A DNA stretch of 64,000 bases from Chromatocurvus sp046260765 (GTDB lineage: Bacteria > Pseudomonadota > Gammaproteobacteria > Pseudomonadales > Halieaceae): assembly GCA_046260765.1 (NCBI GenBank), contig JBHEOO010000009.1:30756-94755 (forward strand), given 5' to 3'. Below, piece after piece: positions 33,909-43,656 of this stretch. The position numbers and the translations under genes were made by a program. How positions within the stretch are numbered: position 1 is the stretch's first letter; each line of letters begins with the position of its first letter. The notes beneath the pieces were generated by a model. That model worked only from the letters and a program-made list of their open reading frames with translations. It ran no database searches and was not told where the DNA came from.

Positions 33909-36422
33909 ATGAACAGCACTCTTCCCTGCTTCCGCCCCAATCTCCTGCTCGCCGCTTTTTCAGTCTGCGCACTGACCGGCGGTCTGTCGGCTATCGCCCA
34001 GACAGAAACGGCACCGACAGAAAAAACCCGGACGGCGGATGCGCGCCCGCTGGTCATCGACGGTCTGGCAGCCCCCGTTGAAATCCTCAAGGACGCCTGG
34101 GGCGTCTCCCACATCTACGCCGAAACGGAGCATGACCTGTTTTTTGCCCAGGGCTACAACGCGGCGCGTGACCGTCTGTTCCAGCTGGAAATGTGGCGCC
34201 GTCAGGCCACCGGCACCATGGCGGAGATCATGGGTGAGCGCATGCTGGATCACGACATCGGCGCCCGGCTGATGCGCTTCAGAGGCAACCTGCAGCAGGA
34301 GCTGCGCCACTATCATCCACGCGGCGACCAGATCATTCCGGCGTTTGTGGCAGGCATCAACGCCTACATTGATCAGGTGCGGGCAGATCCATCCCGGCTG
34401 CCACTGGAGTTCCGGCTTATGAACCTGCAGCCGCAGCACTGGACGCCGGAGATTGTCATTTCCCGCCATCAGGGTCTGGTTGGCAATATTCGCGAAGAGC
34501 TTAACCTGGCCCGCGCCGTGTCACGCACCGACAGCGACACGATAAAGAACCTGATCTGGTTTCATCCGGGCGAGCCGGACCTGCAGTTCGACGACGCCAT
34601 CGAGACAGACCTGCTGCACGACGATATTCTGCGTCTGTACAGCGCGGCGCGCAGCGCGGTGTCCTTCCAGCCGGAAGACATCGACCCGCAGCACCGGGCG
34701 ACGCAGACGACCAGTCAGGCCAGTCTCGCGCAGCGACTCAATGAGCAGCTGGCGTCCAGCCAGGCTGAAGTGCTTGGGCGGAATCACGATATCGGCAGCA
34801 ACAACTGGGTGGTCAGCGGTGCGCTGAGTGAGAGTGGCCACCCCATCATGGCCAATGACCCGCACCGGGTGCTGGGTGCCCCGGCGCTGCGGTACTTTGT
34901 CCATCTGCATGGCCCCGGCTGGAACATCGCCGGTGGCGGTGAGCCATCACTGCCGGGGATTTCCATCGGCCACAACGGTTTTGGTGCGTGGGGACTGACC
35001 GTTTTTCAGGTCGACAGTGAAGATCTGTATGTCTACGAAACACACCCGGATGACGCCAACCAGTATCGCTATCGGGGGCACTGGGAAGCCATGCGGGTTG
35101 AGCAGGCCGAAATCGCGGTGCGCGGTGGTGAGACCCGCACCGTGGAATTGAAGTTCACGCGGCACGGTCCGGTGGTGCATGAGCGTCCCGACAAACAGGC
35201 AGCCTTTGCCCTGCGGCTCGCCTGGCTGGATATTGGCGCAGCGCCGTACCTGGCCGGCCTGCGCATGAGTCAGGCGCGGTCCTGGGCGGAGTTCCGCGAA
35301 GGTGCATCTTACAGCCGCATACCCGGAGAGAATTTTGTCTGGGCAGACCGCGATGGGAATATTGGCTATCAGGCGGTAGGCGTGGCTCCGCTACGACCCA
35401 ACTGGGATGGTTTGTTGCCCGTCCCGGGCGACGGTCGCTACGAATGGGATGGTTATCTGCCGGTTCTGGCCCTGCCCAACGCCACGAATCCGCAACAGGG
35501 TTTCTGGAATACCTCCAATGAAAATCAGGTGCCCGTCAATTATCCGTTCCGCAATGCGGCGGGCTGGACCTGGGCCGATCCCTATCGGAGCAATCGTGTG
35601 CGTGAGGTGCTGGGCTCAGGCCAGCGCTTCAATCTCCAGGACATGGCAAGGCTGCAGAATGACAGTCTTGCCATCCCGGCGCGCACCCTGATACCGCTGC
35701 TCAATGGACTGCAACACGACAACAGCACCGTGGAGCGCGCAAGCGAGCAGTTGCTGAACTGGGATTACCGTATGGCCATCGACTCGGTGGCGGCCGGTAT
35801 CTATATGGCCTGGGAGCGGGAGCTGCGCGCGCGTGTCTCGGCGATGTTTGTGCCGGACGCGGCGCAGGACTATGTGGGTCTGCTGCAGATGAAGCCCACC
35901 GTGGATCGCCTGCTGTCACCGGACGGTCGCTTTGGTCCCGACCCGTCAGCGGGTCGCAATCGCCTGTTGCAAGAGGCCCTGGCGGCCGCGGTGGCCAGCC
36001 TGACAGAGCGTTTTGGCGGCGACATGACGCGCTGGCAGTATGGTCAGGAGGACTACAAACATGTACTGCTACGACACCCGATGAGCTCGGCGGTCGACAA
36101 CACGCTGCGAGAGACCCTTGAGGTGGGGCCGGCCCCCCGGCACGGCTACAGCTACACCGTCAGCAACACCGCTTACGGCGACAACCAGACCAGCGGCGGT
36201 TCCTTCCGCATGATTGTGGATACCGAAGATTTCGACCGGACACTGGCCTCCAGCACGCCGGGGCAGTCGGGCGACCCGGAGAGTCCGTTCTATGACAATC
36301 TGTTTGATGAGTGGGCGGACAACCGCTACTTTCCGCTGTTCTACAGCCGCGACAGGGTAGAGTCGGTAACGGCGGAGCGGATATTGCTGACGCCAGCAGG
36401 TGACGGCAAGGACGGCCGCTAA
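33909..36422 (+). CDS. Penicillin acylase-family Ntn hydrolase
   Basis: A periplasmic amidase of the type that hydrolyses acyl-homoserine lactones or penicillin-like amides. After a signal peptide (residues 1-30, ending SAIAQ), the alpha chain starts PVEILKDAWGVSHIYAETEHD. The chain is cut autocatalytically before the nucleophile Ser297 in DIGSNNWVVSG; the beta chain has HNGFGAWGLTVFQVD and later NTSNENQ with the conserved Asn. The 837 residues match the family. Whether it is a quorum-quenching acylase cannot be told. Confidence 0.88.
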   Translation: MNSTLPCFRPNLLLAAFSVCALTGGLSAIAQTETAPTEKTRTADARPLVIDGLAAPVEILKDAWGVSHIYAETEHDLFFAQGYNAARDRLFQLEMWRRQATGTMAEIMGERMLDHDIGARLMRFRGNLQQELRHYHPRGDQIIPAFVAGINAYIDQVRADPSRLPLEFRLMNLQPQHWTPEIVISRHQGLVGNIREELNLARAVSRTDSDTIKNLIWFHPGEPDLQFDDAIETDLLHDDILRLYSAARSAVSFQPEDIDPQHRATQTTSQASLAQRLNEQLASSQAEVLGRNHDIGSNNWVVSGALSESGHPIMANDPHRVLGAPALRYFVHLHGPGWNIAGGGEPSLPGISIGHNGFGAWGLTVFQVDSEDLYVYETHPDDANQYRYRGHWEAMRVEQAEIAVRGGETRTVELKFTRHGPVVHERPDKQAAFALRLAWLDIGAAPYLAGLRMSQARSWAEFREGASYSRIPGENFVWADRDGNIGYQAVGVAPLRPNWDGLLPVPGDGRYEWDGYLPVLALPNATNPQQGFWNTSNENQVPVNYPFRNAAGWTWADPYRSNRVREVLGSGQRFNLQDMARLQNDSLAIPARTLIPLLNGLQHDNSTVERASEQLLNWDYRMAIDSVAAGIYMAWERELRARVSAMFVPDAAQDYVGLLQMKPTVDRLLSPDGRFGPDPSAGRNRLLQEALAAAVASLTERFGGDMTRWQYGQEDYKHVLLRHPMSSAVDNTLRETLEVGPAPRHGYSYTVSNTAYGDNQTSGGSFRMIVDTEDFDRTLASSTPGQSGDPESPFYDNLFDEWADNRYFPLFYSRDRVESVTAERILLTPAGDGKDGR

Positions 36423-36467
36423 GCCGATCCGTGGCCTCTGAACACCGCGTCTAATGGCACAGGTCGG

Positions 36468-36476
36468 TGCTACACT
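36468..36476 (+). promoter_or_regulatory. Extended -10 element just before cls
   Basis: TGCTACACT, an extended -10 (TG-N-TACACT), ends six bases before the cls ATG. Transcription would begin at or very near the start codon, and no ribosome site is visible. Confidence 0.45.
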
Positions 36477-36482
36477 GCCTGC

Positions 36483-37919
36483 ATGCCTGACCTGCCCTAT
36501 ACCGAGTTGATCGCAGTCGTGGTGGTGATGATCTACATCACCGCGATTTTCTCGGCAGTAGAGGCTGTCATGACCGTGCGCACCGCGCAGGGTGCGATCG
36601 CCTGGACTATCTCCCTGCTCACACTGCCCTACCTGGCGCTTCCCCTCTACCTGATCTTCGGACGCAACCGCTTCGATGGCTATCTGGAGCAGCGCAGCGA
36701 GATCGAAGCCCAGACCGAGGCACTCTCTGAGGAAACACTGGAGGCTATCGGCCGCCACACGTGCCACGGCGATCCTGCCTGCCCCATCTATGGCAGCCTT
36801 TCCAGACTGGCGCGCCTGCCTGCGACCGGCGGCAACAACGTCGAACTGCTGATCAACGGGCAGGCCACCTTTGCCAGCATCATGCAGGGGCTGGAAAGCG
36901 CGCAGAACTACATCCTCCTCCAGTCTTACATCATTCGCGATGACAATCTCGGCGCGCGCATCGGCGAGGTACTGGCACGCAAGGCCAGGGCCGGGGTTCG
37001 GGTCTTCCTGCTATATGACGAAATCGGCTGCCCGCGGTTCAGGCGCACCGCCATGTACGGGCGCATGCAGCGGGCCGGCGTCAACAGCGCTGCCTTCAAT
37101 ACCACTCAGGGACGGCGCAATCGCCTGCAGCTGAATTTCCGCAATCACCGCAAGATTGTGGTGGTGGACGGACGCCTGGCCTGGCTGGGTGGACACAACA
37201 TCGGCGACGAGTACCTCGGGCTCGGTCGGCGCGGGGCCTGGCGGGACACGCACCTGCGCCTGCGCGGACCCGCGGTGATGAGTGCCGAGCTGGCCTTTGC
37301 CACCGACTGGCGCTGGGCGACGCGCATGCCGGTAGACGTCAACTGGGAGTTCCATGACGAGCGCGCCGGCGACTGCAACGTGCTGATCTTCCCCTCCGAC
37401 CCCGCCAGTGAGTTTGAAGAGGCCGGCCTGATGTACCACGAGGTCATCAGCTCGGCGCGACAGCGTATCTGGATCGCCAGCCCCTACTTCGTGCCCGACC
37501 GCGGCATTGTGTCGGCGCTGCAGCTGGCGGCGCTGCGCGGGGTGGATGTGCGGGTCATGATCCCCGACCGGCCCGACGGCCCTGTCGTCGGCATGGCCAA
37601 CTGGGCCTTTACCCGGGAGCTTCTGCCAGCGGGCGTGAACATCTATCGCTATCGGGAGGGCTTCCTGCACCAGAAGGTATTTCTCATGGACGACCGCCTG
37701 GCCGGGGTGGGCACCGCCAACTTTGACAACCGTTCCTTCCGCCTGAATTTCGAGATTACCGCGCTGGTGGAGAACGCGGATTTCTGTGCGGAAATAGAAG
37801 CCATGCTGGAAGAGGATTTCGAGCAGTCAGACCGTGTGGTCGCTCAGGACCTGCGCAACAAACCCTTCTGGTTTCCCTTCGCCATGGGCGCGGCGCGGCT
37901 GATGTCGCCGGTGCTGTGA
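36483..37919 (+). CDS. cls: Cardiolipin synthase
   Basis: A membrane phospholipase-D-family enzyme that condenses phosphatidylglycerols into cardiolipin. Two N-terminal helices (about 8-28 and 38-58) precede two PLD domains with HKD motifs: HRKIVVVDGRLAWLGGHNIGDEYLG and HQKVFLMDDRLAGVGTANFDNRSFRLNFE in outline, each with His-x-Lys-x4-Asp. The 478 residues match ClsA. A possible leaderless start is noted under the extended -10 element. Confidence 0.93.
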   Translation: MPDLPYTELIAVVVVMIYITAIFSAVEAVMTVRTAQGAIAWTISLLTLPYLALPLYLIFGRNRFDGYLEQRSEIEAQTEALSEETLEAIGRHTCHGDPACPIYGSLSRLARLPATGGNNVELLINGQATFASIMQGLESAQNYILLQSYIIRDDNLGARIGEVLARKARAGVRVFLLYDEIGCPRFRRTAMYGRMQRAGVNSAAFNTTQGRRNRLQLNFRNHRKIVVVDGRLAWLGGHNIGDEYLGLGRRGAWRDTHLRLRGPAVMSAELAFATDWRWATRMPVDVNWEFHDERAGDCNVLIFPSDPASEFEEAGLMYHEVISSARQRIWIASPYFVPDRGIVSALQLAALRGVDVRVMIPDRPDGPVVGMANWAFTRELLPAGVNIYRYREGFLHQKVFLMDDRLAGVGTANFDNRSFRLNFEITALVENADFCAEIEAMLEEDFEQSDRVVAQDLRNKPFWFPFAMGAARLMSPVL

Positions 37920-37994
37920 CGTTGCGGATGCAATGGCAGCGCCGGCGCTGGAAAGCCACGCGCTAAGGCGGGTAACGCGCCAGGGTGTATCAAA

Positions 37995-39395
37995 TCAGGA
38001 AGCAGCAGGCGATTGCCATGCGCGACGATCAATGTCGAGATCGGCAAAATCGTCCGGGTTGAACACGGGCTCCCGTCCACTTGCCACCTGTCTGTCATAG
38101 TCGCGCAGCAGGCGTATGCCGAGACGGTACATGCACACCAGCCCGAACAGATTCACCAGGCCCAGCAGCCCCATCGTGAGATCGGCAAATCCGAACACCG
38201 TGCCGAGGTCCTGTGCAGAGCCCCAGAACACCAGCCCCAGCACCGCGAAACGATACGGGTTGATGAGCCAGGGATTGTTGTCGCTGAAGAAGCTCAGGCT
38301 GTTTTCGCCCAGATAGTAGTTGTACATGATAGAGCTGAAGGCAAACAGCGCCAGTGCCACACTGACGAAGCTGCCGCCCCAGGCGCCGAAATGGCTGGCC
38401 AGCGCCCCCTGGGTCAGTGCAACGCCGGACACCGACACATCACCCGGCTGGTACAGGTCGGACAGCAGAATGATCAGCGCCGTGCAGGTGCACATGATCA
38501 GCGTATCGATAAAGACACTGAACGCCTGCACCATGCCCTGGTTCGCCGGATGTGGCACGTGCGCCACCGCGGCGACATTCGGTGCGCTGCCAAGGCCCGC
38601 CTCGTTGCTGAACAGGCCGCGCTTCACACCCTGCATCAGCGCCACACCGAGACCACCCCCAATCGCAGGCTCAAGGCCAAAGGCGCTCTTTATGATCAAC
38701 ACGAGTGCGCCCGGCACCTCCGACAGGTTAAGCCCGATAACGGCTATGGCGGCCAGCAGGTAGCTCCCCGCCATCACGGGGACAATCACCTCGGAGACGA
38801 CCGCGATACGTTGTATGCCGCCAAAAATCGTGAAGCCCAGCAAGACCACCATGGCCACACCCGTCATCCAGGTGGAGACACCGAAAGACGCCTGCAGCGA
38901 AGTGGCGACCACGTAGGACTGCAGTGCGTTAAAGCCGAGACCGAAGGTCACCAACAGAAGAATGGAATACACGATCGCCAGTCCACGCTGACGAATACCG
39001 TGGGACAGGTAATACGCGGGGCCACCACGATAGCTGCCATCCGGCTCGTAGCGCTTGAACAGCTGCGCCAGGGAGCACTCGAAAAAACTCGTGGCCATGC
39101 CCATAAGTCCGATCAGCCACATCCAGAAAATCGCACCGGGACCGCCGAGCGTGAGCGCCACGGCAACACCGGCAATATTGCCCGCGCCGACGCGACCGGC
39201 AACACTCACCACCAGGGCCTGGAATGAGCTGACATGCCCTTTTTCATGATGCATGGCGCCGCCGAGTACCGAAAACATCCGTCCAAAATAGCGGAACTGC
39301 ACAAAGCGGGAGCTGATGGTGAACAGCAGGCCGACCGCGATAAGCACGATCATGAGCACCTGCCCCCAGAGAAAATCGTTGACCGCCTCCAGCAT
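37995..39395 (-). CDS. Alanine/glycine:cation symporter family protein
   Basis: A Na+-coupled small amino acid importer (AGCS, AlsT type) with about ten helices over 466 residues. Typical stretches: MLEAVNDFLWGQVLMIVLIAVG, AGRVGAGNIAGVAVALTLGGPGA, MLIALMGMATSFFE-like segment (here LIGLMGMATSFFECSLAQLFK), and MQGVKRGLFSNEAGLGSAPN. It is 62 bases downstream of a second sodium symporter gene on the same strand. The substrate (Ala, Gly or D-Ala) is inferred from the family. Confidence 0.92.
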   Translation of the reverse strand: MLEAVNDFLWGQVLMIVLIAVGLLFTISSRFVQFRYFGRMFSVLGGAMHHEKGHVSSFQALVVSVAGRVGAGNIAGVAVALTLGGPGAIFWMWLIGLMGMATSFFECSLAQLFKRYEPDGSYRGGPAYYLSHGIRQRGLAIVYSILLLVTFGLGFNALQSYVVATSLQASFGVSTWMTGVAMVVLLGFTIFGGIQRIAVVSEVIVPVMAGSYLLAAIAVIGLNLSEVPGALVLIIKSAFGLEPAIGGGLGVALMQGVKRGLFSNEAGLGSAPNVAAVAHVPHPANQGMVQAFSVFIDTLIMCTCTALIILLSDLYQPGDVSVSGVALTQGALASHFGAWGGSFVSVALALFAFSSIMYNYYLGENSLSFFSDNNPWLINPYRFAVLGLVFWGSAQDLGTVFGFADLTMGLLGLVNLFGLVCMYRLGIRLLRDYDRQVASGREPVFNPDDFADLDIDRRAWQSPAAS

Positions 39396-39456
39396 GTATC
39401 CGTCTCCTAGTGCGACAAACGGGCCAGGTAGTGCGCCACGCGGCCCACGGGGCCCG

Positions 39457-40821
39457 CTAGCCTCTTACGCCCATGATAAAGATCACCAGCAGCACCGGTG
39501 GCACGACAAATCGGATGAGAAAATGCCAAAGACCGAAAGCGGCAGCAGACATATCGGTGAGCTCATCACGCGACTCTGGCTTCAGCATCACCCAGCCGAC
39601 GAACACTGCAATCATGAGCCCGCCCAGCGGCAGCATGATCTGGTTGGAGAAGAAATCCATGCTGTCGTTGAAATTGCGCCCGGCAATGCGGAAACCGTCG
39701 AGCACGTTATAGGAAAGAATACTCAGTACGCTGAGCACGGCAATACTGCCCACCACCAGCAGCGCGCTGCGGTGGCGTGGCACACCGTACTTTTCCTCGA
39801 TCCAGGCATTGACGCACTCGATCAGACCCACCATCGACGTGATACCCGCTACCGCCAGCATAAGGAAGAACAAAACACTGAACGCATAGCCGCCGGGCAT
39901 CTGTGCAAAGGCGACGGGCAGCGTCTGGAAGATCAGACCGGCACCCGCCGCGGGATCAAGACCGTGCTTGAACACGGCGGGGAAGATCACCAGCCCGGCC
40001 AGCAACGCGACCAGCGTATCCGCTATCACGATGATAATGACCGATTGCGCGATGGAAATATTCTTCGGCAAATAAGACCCGTAGGTCATCATGCCGCCCA
40101 TGGCCACGCCGATAGAGAAAAAGGCCTGACCGACCGCGGCGAGCACCGTGGCAAAGCCGACCTTGCTGAAGTCAGGCGTGAACAGCCACTCCATGGCCCG
40201 GGTGAAACCACCCGCGAAGTAGTTGAAGACCGCCAGCACAACCAGCAGCAGGAACATCAGCGGCATCATGAAGGTGACCGCGCGCTCGATACCGTCTTTG
40301 ACGCCGGCGTAAATAATGAGGCCAGTAATCGCCAGACCGCTGAGAGTCCAGCCCAGCATGCCGTAATTGCTCGCCAGCATGCCAGTGAACTCGAGTTCGG
40401 CTAGCGTGGTGTCGACGCCGACAAAACCTGTGGTCACGGCCTTGTACAGATACCAGAGCACCCAGCCGACGATGACTGAGTAGACAATCTCGATGGTGAA
40501 CGCTGCCGCCAGCCCCATGCCGCCAACCCACCGCCACTGACGCGACCGGCCGCTGGCCTGCGCCACACGCTCCATGGCAATCGGCGGTGCCGCATCACCA
40601 CGGCGGCCGACCATCAGCTCCGAAATCAGGATCGGCACGCCGATAACGAAGGCGCAGACCAGGTAGATAACGACAAAAGCAGCACCACCATTCTCGCCGG
40701 TGATGTACGGGAACCGCCAGATGTTCCCGAGGCCGACAGCGAAGCCGACCGAGGCCATGAGAAACGCAAAACGGGAAGACCAGTGGGCATGGGCGCCGCC
40801 AGCTGCCGCCATATTATTCAC
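39457..40821 (-). CDS. Sodium-dependent transporter, NSS/SNF family
   Basis: A neurotransmitter:sodium symporter-type amino acid carrier (LeuT/MhsT fold) of 454 residues and about twelve helices. The family signature is in helix 1, VGFAVGLGNIWRFPYITGENGG, with unwound-region residues and Na+-site backbone; FFSIGVAMGGMMTYGSYL corresponds to helix 6. It lies upstream of the AGCS gene, so the two would be made together. The substrate is unknown. Confidence 0.92.
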   Translation of the reverse strand: MNNMAAAGGAHAHWSSRFAFLMASVGFAVGLGNIWRFPYITGENGGAAFVVIYLVCAFVIGVPILISELMVGRRGDAAPPIAMERVAQASGRSRQWRWVGGMGLAAAFTIEIVYSVIVGWVLWYLYKAVTTGFVGVDTTLAELEFTGMLASNYGMLGWTLSGLAITGLIIYAGVKDGIERAVTFMMPLMFLLLVVLAVFNYFAGGFTRAMEWLFTPDFSKVGFATVLAAVGQAFFSIGVAMGGMMTYGSYLPKNISIAQSVIIIVIADTLVALLAGLVIFPAVFKHGLDPAAGAGLIFQTLPVAFAQMPGGYAFSVLFFLMLAVAGITSMVGLIECVNAWIEEKYGVPRHRSALLVVGSIAVLSVLSILSYNVLDGFRIAGRNFNDSMDFFSNQIMLPLGGLMIAVFVGWVMLKPESRDELTDMSAAAFGLWHFLIRFVVPPVLLVIFIMGVRG

Positions 40822-40940
40822 TCCGCAGAGGGTACTTATTAGCCGGTGAGTCTACACAAAAGGTTTCTGCACTGCAGCTGTTCTGGCGTGACAGGACTGA
40901 CCTGCAGCCGCTGCTCTACTGCGACATAAGAACCCGCGGC

Positions 40941-40965
40941 CCCGGAAGCGCCGCGGCGCTTCGGG
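40941..40965 (-). terminator. GC-rich hairpin after the gsp-rubredoxin operon
   Basis: A near-perfect palindrome, CCCGGAAGCGCC... / GGCGCTTCGGG, 20 bases past the rubredoxin stop. On the minus strand the following bases are GC-rich, with only a short TTCTT, so Rho-independent activity is uncertain. Confidence 0.4.
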
Positions 40966-40983
40966 ATAACAGCGACCGGAATC

Positions 40984-41163
40984 TCATATCTCGATCATGT
41001 CGAAGTCCTCTTTGCCCACACCACAGTCGGGGCAAAGCCAGTCATCGGGAATGTCGTCCCAGCGGGTGCCAGGGGGTATACCCTCATCGGGCAAGCCTTC
41101 TGCCTCATCGTAAATAAAGCCACAAACAATGCATTCATACTTGCGAAGAGCGGGTTCAGACAT
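40984..41163 (-). CDS. Rubredoxin
   Basis: A one-iron electron carrier of 59 residues. Four cysteine ligands in two pairs, YECIVCGFIYDEAEG and WLCPDCGVGKEDF, and the aromatic core residues are all present. It is directly downstream of gspN: the ATG at 41163, or an in-frame GTG at 41169 that shares bases with the gspN stop. A rubredoxin at the end of a secretion operon has no obvious link to secretion; it may serve an alkane hydroxylase or peroxide reductase elsewhere. Confidence 0.95.
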   Translation of the reverse strand: MSEPALRKYECIVCGFIYDEAEGLPDEGIPPGTRWDDIPDDWLCPDCGVGKEDFDMIEI

Positions 41164-41168
41164 AGTCA

Positions 41169-41981
41169 CTAGATTCCTGGTTCACGGGGTGTCGGGTAAA
41201 GATTTCCCTGCAGCTGCAGATAAAAGCCATCGTCTTGCGGCGCAGCCACAAGAGACAGCGCACGTTCAAGCGGTGGCGCGAGTGGCCGTTCACTGTCGAG
41301 CGTCAGGCCGAGGGCGAACAGGCCATCCCGGTCAAGGGTGAATTCACCTGCCGCCATCAGCGGCCCCTCGAGGGTGATCACCTCACCCTCCGTGCCGCCA
41401 ATGGCGTCGCCCCGCCCGCCGCCGCTATCCTTCGCGCCGGGGCGAAATTCTACCGCGTAGCTGCCGAGAGAAAAACGCTTGTCGCCATCGCGCCAGACGG
41501 CATCGCTCCAGCTGACCTGGCCGAGCAGAGAGACCAGCCGATTATTTTCGATAATAATTTCAGGCAGCAGACCACTGAAGCGTCCCGAGACAGTGAGGGG
41601 CAGGAGGCGGCGCAGAACGCCTGCATCGACGGTAAACTCGACATCGGACAGCGCCAGCGATTGTCCACCCAGCCAGCGGACCTGTCCCTGCAATTCCTGA
41701 TTGCCCCACTGACTGTGCCAGCGGGCCGTCGGCGCCAGACTGAAGAGAGAGCCGGGGGCGACGCTCCAGCGCACGCTGCCCAGCTGCATCGGGCCCGCTG
41801 GCGTGGCGATGGCCATGCTCGCTGCACGGCCATCCCAGAGTGTGCCGCTATAGCCAGTCGCGCTCAGCTGGGAGGACGATACCGCCCACGCCAACAGTCG
41901 CGCCGGCGCCCCGGCAATGGCGAACAAGAAAGCGGCCAGCGCAAGAAAAACCGCAGAAATCAGCCACAAGCGCCGCATCAT
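41169..41981 (-). CDS. gspN: Type II secretion system protein N
   Basis: An accessory inner-membrane protein of the type II secretion machine. One N-terminal helix (LWLISAVFLALAAFLFAIAG), then a periplasmic beta-rich region of GspN/AsmA-like repeats (LSATGYSGTLWDGRAASM, LQGQVRWLGGQSLALSDVEFTV, VSGRFSGLLPEIII). The 270 residues are usual. It overlaps gspM by ATGA and is the last gsp gene of the operon. Confidence 0.88.
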   Translation of the reverse strand: MMRRLWLISAVFLALAAFLFAIAGAPARLLAWAVSSSQLSATGYSGTLWDGRAASMAIATPAGPMQLGSVRWSVAPGSLFSLAPTARWHSQWGNQELQGQVRWLGGQSLALSDVEFTVDAGVLRRLLPLTVSGRFSGLLPEIIIENNRLVSLLGQVSWSDAVWRDGDKRFSLGSYAVEFRPGAKDSGGGRGDAIGGTEGEVITLEGPLMAAGEFTLDRDGLFALGLTLDSERPLAPPLERALSLVAAPQDDGFYLQLQGNLYPTPREPGI

Positions 41982-42454
41982 CCGCCCCCGGCAACGCGCA
42001 CGGTAGCGTTCACCCGACCCGGCGTTCCGGACTCGCTCAGCGACAGCTCCGTGACCAGCGCACCCTCTTCTGACTCCAGCCGATACAGCCAGCGCATCAG
42101 CGCGTCGAAGGCGGCGGCCTCGAATCGCACCTGGACTTCACCGCGACTGTTCGGCTGCAGGCGCGTGACGGTGAGGCCCTGTTCCAGGCTGGACTGATTG
42201 ATCAGCGCGGTGATACTGCGGCTCTCAGGCCGGCTTCCTCCGGACTCGCGACGCTGCGCAATTTCAGAGACCATTGCGCTGACCCGCTGCAGCGACTCAA
42301 CCGTTGCCAGGTTGCGTCGGGCCATATCGTTCCGCGCTGCGGTGACCGGCGACCAGATGATGTGGTACGCGAAAAACACTGCCAGCGCAGCAGCCAGGAC
42401 AAGCAGGCTCACCTGCTCCCGACCGGTAAAACGTTCAAACCACTGCCGCATCAC
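41978..42454 (-). CDS. gspM: Type II secretion system protein M
   Basis: An inner-membrane platform protein that pairs with GspL. 158 residues: a short cytoplasmic start, a helix (VSLLVLAAALAVFFAYHII), a coiled-coil neck (RNDMARRNLATVESLQRVSAMV) and a periplasmic ferredoxin-like domain (TRLQPNSRGEVQVRFEAAAFDALMRWLYRLE). It overlaps gspL (ATGA) and gspN (ATGA). Confidence 0.92.
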   Translation of the reverse strand: MMRQWFERFTGREQVSLLVLAAALAVFFAYHIIWSPVTAARNDMARRNLATVESLQRVSAMVSEIAQRRESGGSRPESRSITALINQSSLEQGLTVTRLQPNSRGEVQVRFEAAAFDALMRWLYRLESEEGALVTELSLSESGTPGRVNATVRVAGGG

Positions 42455-43656
42455 GATGCGGCACCCACGCGCAGCCGGGCACGCACACCATCGCCTGCCG
42501 CCGCGCTGTTCTCCAGTACGGCTTCTACGCCTGCCTCGGTCAGCGCTTCACGAATACGCTCCACCGCCCCGTAGTCAGGCGCCGTGATACCGAGCCGCAT
42601 ATCCCCACCGCGCTGGTTATAATTTATCGATGCGACGCGGGTACCGCGTTGCGCGCTGATGGCAGCCCCGACGATTTCCAGCATGCGCGTGAACCCGGAC
42701 GCCTGCGCCGATCCGGTGAGCGCATCCAGCTGCCGTTTGAGCTGGGTCTCGGGATCCACCAGCGCTCCCCGCGGATTGATCTCCCGGTAGCGCTCCTCGA
42801 TGGCGGCACGCAGCTCACGGTTATCCTCACTGAGCCGCAGATAGTCGCTCCAGGTAGCGGCGAGCTGCAGCAGCAGCGCCGCCGCCAGCGCAGCGGCAGG
42901 CCAGCGCCACTGCCGCGCCCAGCGCTCCAGCGGCAGACGCGGTGCATAGACCCCCTGCAGCAGCGAGGGCAGCACTCTGCTGCTGTCGTAAAGCCACAGC
43001 GCAGCGGCGAAGCCACCGCCGCGCCACTGCGCACTGGCGGCAAGGTCTTCAGGAAGCATGGCCAGTTCGGCGACGCGATCCTGGCCGTAAATCACAATGA
43101 CCCCAGGCGCACCGTCGCGTGTGATCAACGATGACAGAAGGACCGGCAACAAGGCGATGTCCGTCGCCGCGCCGCTGGCCTCTCCCGTACGCAGAATGAC
43201 GCGACCGCCATCGAACGCGAGACACCACTCGCCGCTGCGCCAGGGCAGCAGCAAGGGTTCCGGGACCCAGCTCTCGATGCGCGGCAGTCCAGCAAGATCA
43301 TCCTGCCAGCGCTGCATGCACGAATGCGCACAGAGCATCGCCGTGACCTGCTCCGGACCGGGCATGACGTGCGCAACGTGCACACCGTCAATGTCCTCTG
43401 CTACTTCCTCTTCAATGAGGAACGGCAGTGCGCGGGCCAGGTGCTTTTTTTCCTCCGGCGACACGCTCAGCGACAGCAGCCTGACCTCTTCCCCCGGCGC
43501 GGCGAACACCAGTCGTCCCCGCCGCGTGGTGAGTGCGGCGCGCAGTTCATCGCAGACCACGGGATCGCTGAGCGACCGCGAGGCAGTATCATCGCCGGCG
43601 CTGATCCAGCGCAATTCGCCGCCGCTGTAGCGAAGTACATTCAGGTTTTCGTTCAT
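42451..43656 (-). CDS. gspL: Type II secretion system protein L
   Basis: Couples the GspE ATPase to the inner-membrane platform. Residues 1-240 form the cytoplasmic actin-like domain (LRYSGGELRWI, LPFLIEEEVAEDIDGVHVAH, WCLAFDGGRVILRTG). One helix (WRWPAAALAAALLLQLAATW) leads to a periplasmic ferredoxin-like domain at the C terminus. It is separated from gspK by 121 bases that are wholly filled by a small open frame, unlike the tight overlaps elsewhere in this operon. Confidence 0.94.
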   Translation of the reverse strand: MNENLNVLRYSGGELRWISAGDDTASRSLSDPVVCDELRAALTTRRGRLVFAAPGEEVRLLSLSVSPEEKKHLARALPFLIEEEVAEDIDGVHVAHVMPGPEQVTAMLCAHSCMQRWQDDLAGLPRIESWVPEPLLLPWRSGEWCLAFDGGRVILRTGEASGAATDIALLPVLLSSLITRDGAPGVIVIYGQDRVAELAMLPEDLAASAQWRGGGFAAALWLYDSSRVLPSLLQGVYAPRLPLERWARQWRWPAAALAAALLLQLAATWSDYLRLSEDNRELRAAIEERYREINPRGALVDPETQLKRQLDALTGSAQASGFTRMLEIVGAAISAQRGTRVASINYNQRGGDMRLGITAPDYGAVERIREALTEAGVEAVLENSAAAGDGVRARLRVGAAS

